Of a DNA stretch of 64,000 nt, positions 59,339 to 64,000 are shown piece by piece. A model generated the notes under the pieces. The model saw nothing but the letters and a program-made list of their open reading frames with translations. It was not told the origin of the DNA and did not search any database. The DNA is from Anoxynatronum buryatiense (GTDB lineage Bacteria > Bacillota > Clostridia > Peptostreptococcales > Tindalliaceae): positions 124,001 through 188,000 of the forward strand of contig NZ_FXUF01000002.1 in assembly GCF_900182905.1 (NCBI RefSeq), given 5' to 3'. The translations under genes were made by a program, and so were the position numbers. Within the stretch, counting starts at the first letter, position 1. Each line of letters starts with the position of its first letter.

Positions 59339-60841
59339 TTAGTCTGCCAGCACCGCCGGCGTTTCTTCATCGCCGCCGAAGCGTTTGAAGACCAGGAACA
59401 TAATGGCCATGATCACATAACCGGCAGCAAACTTATAGTCGTAGAAAAGTGTCAGTCTGGGGGCGTGCATAAAGCCTGTGGCAGCCAGAACAGCTGCAAA
59501 GAGGGAGGCATAAGCCGCTTTGGTGTAATCGTTGTCGATGATGTAGACCACGATGGCACCCCAGATGAGACCTGCAAACATGGCACCCTGCCCCAGAGGA
59601 ACAATTCCGGTGGAGATGTTGGCCACCACTTCCCCTGCAGCGTTGTTAAAGCGAGACATGATATAGTTGGCCAGGTAGGGGAACATGGCGATAACCACTG
59701 CAGGGAAATGGCGCTGTGGAACAGCGGCGAAAGTCTGTGCCACCATGGAAATACCCACAAATACCAGGATGGGAGCAATGACTGGAACCGGGATAATTTC
59801 TGAAATAGCGGCAACAATTCCAAAGAGGGAAGCGATCATGAAGACGCCGCCATTGAGAATGGAGTAACCACGACCGGCATTCATCCATTTGGAACCAACA
59901 GAGGCAATGTAGACAGTGGTGGGGAAAACGCCGCCGAAAAGACTGCCCAGCATAATACCGCAGCCGTCAACCAGCATACATTCCCTGGCGCTGTAATCAT
60001 CGCCGGCAGAAGCCATGGCTTCCACATTATTCATGGTTTCAATAAAGTTGTAGATGGAGATGGGGAGCAAAACAGCAACAAGACCAACCATGGGGCCCAG
60101 CAGGAATCTGAATCCTTCAATGAACCCAAGAGTGGGCAGGAACGGGTAAACACCAACGGTACCCATGCCTTCAGCGATGCGGCTCATTTCAACTTCACCC
60201 AGGCTGTAAGCCAGCACAGTACCAATTACGATGGCAAATAAAGAGGCAGGAAGCTTGAAAGGCATGGCTTTTCTTGCAATAAGGCCGACAATGATAATGG
60301 CCAATACGGTGAAGCCGATCATGGGCATTTCGTGAACATTGAAGAAGAGTTCACCACCGATAAAGGCAAAGGCAACACCGGCCAGCGCACCCAGCATAGA
60401 TGCCCGGGGGAGGGTTTTACGCACCCAGTTTCCAATAAAACTGCCAACCACTTCTACAACGCCGCCAAAGAAACAGGCAGCCAGACCAATGCGCCAGGCC
60501 ACTTCGGGATCGCCGGTGAATGCCAGGGCAGGTCCCATGACGCCAAAAAGATACACAAACATAACAGGCGTACTGATCCCGTACGAAAGAGCGGTGACGT
60601 TGGTTCGACCCTCTTTCTGGGCTAAACGGTTTGCCATATAAGCATAGTAAACATTCCCAAAGAGAACCGAAACAGCAGCGCCGGGAATAACGCGTCCATA
60701 GACAATGCTGGTGGGGTAACCCATGCCAATAAGCGCGACAGCAATCAGTACGAAGTTTGCCAGGTTGTTTTGAAACAAAGCAAAAAAGCCGTCAATGTCT
60801 TCTTTTTTAAACCATGGATAATTGACTTTTTGTTCAGTCAT
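59339..60841 (-). CDS. NCS2-type (xanthine/uracil permease superfamily) transporter
   Basis: 500-aa membrane protein with about 12-14 segments. It has the nucleobase-transporter pattern: QNNLANFVLIAVALIGMGYPTSIVYGRVIPGAA, LSYGISTPVMFVYLFGVMGPAL, the acidic SIYNFIETMNNVEAMASAGDDYSARECMLVDG in place of the usual substrate-loop Glu/Asp region, and FGGVFPTTVYIASVGSKWMNAGRGYSI. The nearest well-known relatives are purine/pyrimidine permeases. The divergent PucR regulator and nearby cyclase-family hydrolase suggest import of a purine-derived or other cyclic amide compound (inference). CTAAGGAGG is 7 nt before the ATG. Monocistronic. Confidence 0.85.
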   Translation of the reverse strand: MTEQKVNYPWFKKEDIDGFFALFQNNLANFVLIAVALIGMGYPTSIVYGRVIPGAAVSVLFGNVYYAYMANRLAQKEGRTNVTALSYGISTPVMFVYLFGVMGPALAFTGDPEVAWRIGLAACFFGGVVEVVGSFIGNWVRKTLPRASMLGALAGVAFAFIGGELFFNVHEMPMIGFTVLAIIIVGLIARKAMPFKLPASLFAIVIGTVLAYSLGEVEMSRIAEGMGTVGVYPFLPTLGFIEGFRFLLGPMVGLVAVLLPISIYNFIETMNNVEAMASAGDDYSARECMLVDGCGIMLGSLFGGVFPTTVYIASVGSKWMNAGRGYSILNGGVFMIASLFGIVAAISEIIPVPVIAPILVFVGISMVAQTFAAVPQRHFPAVVIAMFPYLANYIMSRFNNAAGEVVANISTGIVPLGQGAMFAGLIWGAIVVYIIDNDYTKAAYASLFAAVLAATGFMHAPRLTLFYDYKFAAGYVIMAIMFLVFKRFGGDEETPAVLAD

Positions 60842-61022
60842 GCAGATGCCTCCTTAGTTATGATTGATGAGTGCTTCCGTGCATGTGATTCAAGAATGCC
60901 CGTTTGTCTGATGAATCTGCCTGAAAAATGGTCTGTTGGGTTTCGGGCCTCCTTTCTCGGCTGAGAGTGATTGATCTGAAGCGGTGTTCATCCTACAAGC
61001 AAGAGACGAACACTTGCTGCTG

Positions 61023-61052
61023 ATTATACCGTAAATTTCGATTAAATGACAA
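61023..61052 (-). promoter_or_regulatory. Promoter of the NCS2 permease gene
   Basis: On the minus strand TTGTCA, 18-bp spacer, TATAAT. The -35 region TTGTCATTT is shared with the cyclase promoter at 63862. Confidence 0.6.
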
Positions 61053-61213
61053 GAACTCCTTTGTGAAGCTTCAACAAATTCAAAATTAACTGATCATTTA
61101 AAAGGGAGTATAATGACGAAAACAAGCATGAAAGTTTGGGTTAATATCCACATGTCGCGTTGGGAAAACGTTATCCGTATCGATGGCGCCACCTTGTAAA
61201 TAATACACAAAGG

Positions 61214-61241
61214 ATTCACAAAAAATAACTTTAAGCTATAA
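61214..61241 (+). promoter_or_regulatory. Promoter of pucR
   Basis: TTCACA (61214-61219), 16-bp spacer, TATAAT (61236-61241). Confidence 0.5.
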
Positions 61242-61302
61242 TAGATTTAAATGGGATTCCCACAAAAAACAATGTTAGTGGTATATTCAATGGAGAAGCA
61301 AG

Positions 61303-61320
61303 TTGACAAGGACCTGTCAA
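61303..61320. promoter_or_regulatory. 18-bp dyad in the pucR leader, candidate operator
   Basis: TTGACA-AGGACC-TGTCAA, perfect 6-bp arms, 48 bp before the pucR start and downstream of its -10. It is well placed for autorepression. A related TGTCA-AA-TGACA lies at the cyclase -35. Confidence 0.4.
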
Positions 61321-61368
61321 TGCAGAAAATAAGCATGGACTTGACAGTTGAGAGGGGAGAAGTATCCG

Positions 61369-63021
61369 GTGAGAAGACAGAATGGCATTTCCATCGAAGA
61401 TGTGATGAAGATGGAATGCATGAAAAAATGCAGACTGATTGCCGGTTTTGGCGGTATTCGCAACACGGTGTCCAAGGTGAACATCATGGCTGATCCCGAT
61501 GTGCTGGAGTGGGTTGAAGCGGGAGAACTGCTTCTCACCACCGCCTACTCATTTAAGCAAGACGATATCGGGGAACAAAAGCAGCTTGTTAAAAAGTCGG
61601 CGGAAATGGGACTGGCCGGGCTGGGTATCAAAATACAGCCCTACCTGAAAGAACTGCACCCGGAAATTATTCAAATGGCCAACGTGTTGAACTTTCCCAT
61701 TATTGAGTTACATGATGCCATCCCTTTCTCTGAAATTATGACGCCGATTTTTCAGGAGATCTTTAACAAGCAGGCTTCATTGCTGAAACGAATAGAAAAA
61801 ATCCATGAACAGCTGATGCATGTGATGCTCAGCGGAGGAGATTTAAAAGCCATCATCGGTATTGTGACAGACAATGTGCGGAATCCCGTGGTGGTGAAAC
61901 TGGAATCACATGATGAATGGCTTGCAGAATGGGCAACTGCAACACCTGAAATGCAGGAAGCTCTTACAGAAAATGCCCGTCAGTTTCTAAAGCAGGCAGA
62001 GCAGCGGGGTGATCGCAATCGGTTTTCAGAAAATATGGTCACACTGATGCAACAGCGCATACGACGCATGGTGATGCCGATCGTAGTGAAAAACAGGGTA
62101 ACCGGATACTTGATGACCTGGGCGGTGGGAACACCTTTGGGAGGTTTTGATCTGTCGGTTCTGGAATCCGCGTCCACCACCATAGCGTTGGAAGTATTGA
62201 AACAGCTTTCGGTTATGGATGTTGAAAACCGATATCGGACAGAGTTTTTTGAAGACCTGATTTCCATGGATGATACCCGGAAAAAGAAAGCCGTTGAAAA
62301 AGCATCTCTTTTTCATTTGAACCCCACGGATCATTATCTTGTGGTTGTGATAAAAATTGACCGTGCACCGGAAGGATTAACTGACGAAGTGTTTCAAAAA
62401 ATGAGCTGGATTACGCAGGAAACAGACGCTTATCTTCGTGATACGCAACTGCACGCCCTGGTGATTTCCAAAACAGACAGCCTGAATGTCATTTTTACTT
62501 CGGCAGATAAAAAACTTTTAAATGAGCACGTGGCCACATACAGCCGGCAGTTGCTGGCCCGAAAGCCCAAAAAACTGATGGATATTGGTTTTAGAGTGGG
62601 TATTGGGCGCTGTTATCAACAATTGGAGCAGGTGGACAAAAGTTACACAGATGCGGTGAAAGCGATTCAGCATGGCCCGTTGATAGGAGAAACAGAAGTT
62701 GTTTATTTTGAGCAGCTGGGTATCTATAAAATCTTATGCCATCCCAGCCTGAAAGAGGAGCTGGAGCGTTTTTATCAGGCGGTACTGATGCCCTTGGTCA
62801 GATATGATGAGAAAAAATCCACTGAGCTGGTGAAAACACTGGAAGTCTATTACCAGCAGGGTGGAAACTTGCGCAAAACAGCAGAGGTGCTGTTCACTCA
62901 CTACAACACGACGCTGTACCGGATGGAGAGCATCCAGCGCATCACCGGAATGGATCTGAACCATCATAAAGACCGGCTTAATCTTGAGGTGGCCCTGAAA
63001 GTGAAAAAACTGCTGGAATAG
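61369..63021 (+). CDS. pucR: PucR family transcriptional regulator
   Basis: 550 aa. The N-terminal PucR domain (about 5-125; GISIEDVMKMECMKKCRLIAGFGGIRNTVSKVNIM, WVEAGELLLTTAYSFK) binds purine-related effectors in Bacillus PucR. A middle GGDEF-like/GAF-like region follows, then the C-terminal PucR helix-turn-helix (LVKTLEVYYQQGGNLRKTAEVLFTHYNTTLYRMESIQRITGMDL). GTG 61369 is 9 nt after GGGGAG; the frame from TTG 61348 overlaps that site. It is divergent from the NCS2 permease, which is its probable target. Confidence 0.92.
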   Translation: MRRQNGISIEDVMKMECMKKCRLIAGFGGIRNTVSKVNIMADPDVLEWVEAGELLLTTAYSFKQDDIGEQKQLVKKSAEMGLAGLGIKIQPYLKELHPEIIQMANVLNFPIIELHDAIPFSEIMTPIFQEIFNKQASLLKRIEKIHEQLMHVMLSGGDLKAIIGIVTDNVRNPVVVKLESHDEWLAEWATATPEMQEALTENARQFLKQAEQRGDRNRFSENMVTLMQQRIRRMVMPIVVKNRVTGYLMTWAVGTPLGGFDLSVLESASTTIALEVLKQLSVMDVENRYRTEFFEDLISMDDTRKKKAVEKASLFHLNPTDHYLVVVIKIDRAPEGLTDEVFQKMSWITQETDAYLRDTQLHALVISKTDSLNVIFTSADKKLLNEHVATYSRQLLARKPKKLMDIGFRVGIGRCYQQLEQVDKSYTDAVKAIQHGPLIGETEVVYFEQLGIYKILCHPSLKEELERFYQAVLMPLVRYDEKKSTELVKTLEVYYQQGGNLRKTAEVLFTHYNTTLYRMESIQRITGMDLNHHKDRLNLEVALKVKKLLE

Positions 63022-63030
63022 CAAGCAAAA

Positions 63031-63077
63031 TAAAAGACCTCTCATAAGACGGTGAGGACTGTCTGACGGGAGGTCTT
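63031..63077. terminator. Terminator between convergent pucR and cyclase genes
   Basis: AAGACCTC ... GAGGTCTT with an inner AGAC/GTCT helix. On the minus strand it is followed by TTTATTTT, so it mainly serves the cyclase gene. Confidence 0.6.
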
Positions 63078-63103
63078 CAAATGTGGTCAAAAGGTGGTGC
63101 GAG

Positions 63104-63796
63104 TTACTCTTCAATCAGGGCAACAGCCCGAATGGGCGACCCGGATCCGTCCCGAATGCGCAGGGGAAGGCCCATGTACAAAAAGCGGCGATTTACCACC
63201 AGATGAAGATTGCACAGATTTTCAGTGTTGGTGATATCATACTCACCACACACCAGGTGGCCCGAGAAATCGGTATCTTCAGGATGATCAATGGCAGGTG
63301 CGTCAACACCAATGTTCACCACCCCCTGCTCTGCCAGCCACTTGGCACCTTCGTAGTTCAGGCCGCTGTAGGTGGTCTGCCAGTGTTCAGTTCCGAAATA
63401 ACGGTCAAAGTGGCCGGTGTAAAGCAACACAATATCGCCGCGCTGAATGCTTTGGCCGGATTTTTTAACAGCCTCCTGAAGTTCTCTGGGCCCCATGTGC
63501 TGGCGGGGAGTGATATGGGTCAGGTCAATGCAAATGGCACTGCCCCAGAAATGTGTGAGGGGCATGTTGTCGATGGTGGCGCCGCTGGGCTTGTATTCCC
63601 AGACGGCATCGGAGTGGGTGCCGCCGTGCTCGCTGATGAGCAGATTGCGCGCAGAAAATCCAAGTGTTTTGCTGCCGGTTGCCTGCTGATTATCCTCGTG
63701 AGTCATGTTGGTCATAATGAATGTTGGCTGGTGCATGGGAAAGACAGACATGCCCTGAAAGATTTCCTGAGAAAGATCAATAAGCTTTAATGCCAT
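63104..63796 (-). CDS. Cyclase family protein (kynurenine-formamidase-like metal hydrolase)
   Basis: 230 aa of the Cyclase (PF04199-type) family. The metal-binding signature HGGTHSDAVWEY is near residue 57, with GDIVLLYTGHFDRYFG and the C-terminal GLPLRIRDGSGSPIRAVALIE. Members hydrolyse amides such as N-formylkynurenine or isatin. No kynurenine-pathway gene is nearby. The company of an NCS2 permease and pucR suggests a cyclic amide or purine-derived substrate (inference). AGGAGG precedes the ATG; its own promoter is at 63839-63867. Confidence 0.9.
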   Translation of the reverse strand: MALKLIDLSQEIFQGMSVFPMHQPTFIMTNMTHEDNQQATGSKTLGFSARNLLISEHGGTHSDAVWEYKPSGATIDNMPLTHFWGSAICIDLTHITPRQHMGPRELQEAVKKSGQSIQRGDIVLLYTGHFDRYFGTEHWQTTYSGLNYEGAKWLAEQGVVNIGVDAPAIDHPEDTDFSGHLVCGEYDITNTENLCNLHLVVNRRFLYMGLPLRIRDGSGSPIRAVALIEE

Positions 63797-63838
63797 TTCG
63801 AGTCCTCCTTTATCATCATCAAGGTGCTTTTGATCATC

Positions 63839-63867
63839 AGTATACCCAAGTGGCTGTCAAATGACAA
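63839..63867 (-). promoter_or_regulatory. Promoter of the cyclase gene with overlapping dyad
   Basis: On the minus strand TTGTCA, 17-bp spacer, TATACT. The -35 overlaps the dyad TGTCA-AA-TGACA (63855-63866). Beyond 63867 to the window end I see no gene. Confidence 0.65.
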
Positions 63868-64000
63868 CGTGCATGTCTGCAATATGATTAGCCAAAAAAA
63901 GAACCGGGTAAAAACCATCTGAGAGGGGTGCTTTCATTGCCGCTGGAATAACCTGGCACTTGCACACAGATTCTAAAAACCGACAAAAAAGCAGGTCGTT

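Larger units (their letters stand above)
60842..61368. other. Divergent control region between the NCS2 permease and pucR
   Basis: 527 bp. It contains the leftward promoter (61023-61052) and a 180-nt permease leader with a GTGTTC/GAACAC hairpin near 60985-61015. It also holds the rightward promoter (61214-61241), an 18-bp dyad (61303-61320) and a further TTGACA at 61341. I match no known riboswitch. A 28-codon ORF at 61113-61199 overlaps a promoter-like TATAAT and is not supported. Confidence 0.5.

Noticed and set aside
60842-61022. Possible purine, guanidine or xanthine riboswitch in the NCS2 permease leader
   Set aside because: Only one 6-bp hairpin is visible and none of the conserved cores I know of those classes could be matched.
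61113-61199. 28-codon ORF between the NCS2 permease and pucR
   Set aside because: Its ATG overlaps a promoter-like TATAAT (TTAACT, 17 bp, TATAAT), spacing to the purine-rich site is short, and no partner or similarity is seen.
63083-63790. 235-aa open frame on the + strand
   Set aside because: Antisense shadow of the cyclase-family gene, which has the HGGTHSD motif, ribosome site and promoter.

Overview
The window looks like chromosomal DNA of a Gram-positive anaerobe of the class Clostridia with a fairly high GC content (inferred). The grounds are strong AGGAGG-type ribosome sites, frequent TTG/GTG starts, rho-independent terminators, a complete histidine-to-glutamate pathway with the long (674 aa) urocanate hydratase, a sortase with its substrate, a GlnK/GlnL-type system, DegV proteins and a PerR-type repressor. 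I see no rRNA, tRNA, CRISPR array, phage or transposase gene.

Layout. 1-11.3 kb: 3' part of a BTAD/AAA/TPR regulator, then a histidine-utilisation cluster: hutH, a tiny leader ORF, a YuiF-type histidine permease, a DapF-fold racemase resembling histidine racemase, hutU, ftcD and hutI. 11.3-17.6 kb: an HMA/DsbD-like/cupredoxin metal protein (minus strand), an M29 aminopeptidase, a DAK2-DegV fusion and a DUF1295 membrane protein. 17.6-25.5 kb: a PhoP/PhoR-type two-component system, then a tripartite tricarboxylate-type transporter (two TctC receptors, TctB, TctA) preceded by Pho-box-like repeats, and an MgtC family protein. 25.8-32.5 kb: a secreted leucine-rich-repeat protein interrupted by one in-frame TGA, a NYN protein, a class B sortase coupled to an XRE/cobalamin-binding regulator, a divergent two-FAS1-domain sortase substrate, a P-loop kinase and a PerR-like repressor. 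32.6-41.6 kb: speE, fused purL, maf, a MATE exporter, a Nudix hydrolase and a succinate-semialdehyde-type dehydrogenase. 41.8-49.4 kb: one membrane and two soluble chemoreceptor-like proteins, a BaiN/HI0933 flavoprotein, a thioredoxin-like protein and DegV. 49.4-64 kb: a DUF4349 lipoprotein, an unrecognised 420-aa protein, an ABC exporter, a PfpI-like protein, an Asp/Glu racemase plus DAACS symporter next to GlnK/GlnL, and a PucR regulator beside an NCS2 permease and a cyclase-family hydrolase.

Most notable observations. (1) Three copies (near 11.3, 20.2 and 40.1 kb) of an intergenic foldback element. Each sits in a transcription terminator and is flanked by a near-exact duplicate of that site's own terminator hairpin, as if a small mobile element used terminators as targets and duplicated them. 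(2) The LRR gene continues in frame across a TGA that would give Sec-Met-His-Cys (UxxC). A short stem-loop with G in the second loop position begins 10 nt after the TGA, so this is a candidate selenoprotein, although a nonsense mutation is the simpler alternative. (3) An XRE-type regulator carries a CarH-like W-x9-EH cobalamin module and is translationally coupled to a sortase. (4) Several regulatory links can be read directly: Pho boxes in two places, a GlnL-type TTTTGT-N4 repeat before the DAACS symporter, a PerR box before perR, and a shared CGTCA-N8-TGACG dyad before hutH and hutU.

How the genes fit together (inference): the cell imports and ferments amino acids (histidine, glutamate/aspartate, peptides), coordinates carboxylate uptake with phosphate status, and has several dedicated sensors. 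Many start codons were set from Shine-Dalgarno spacing rather than the longest frame.
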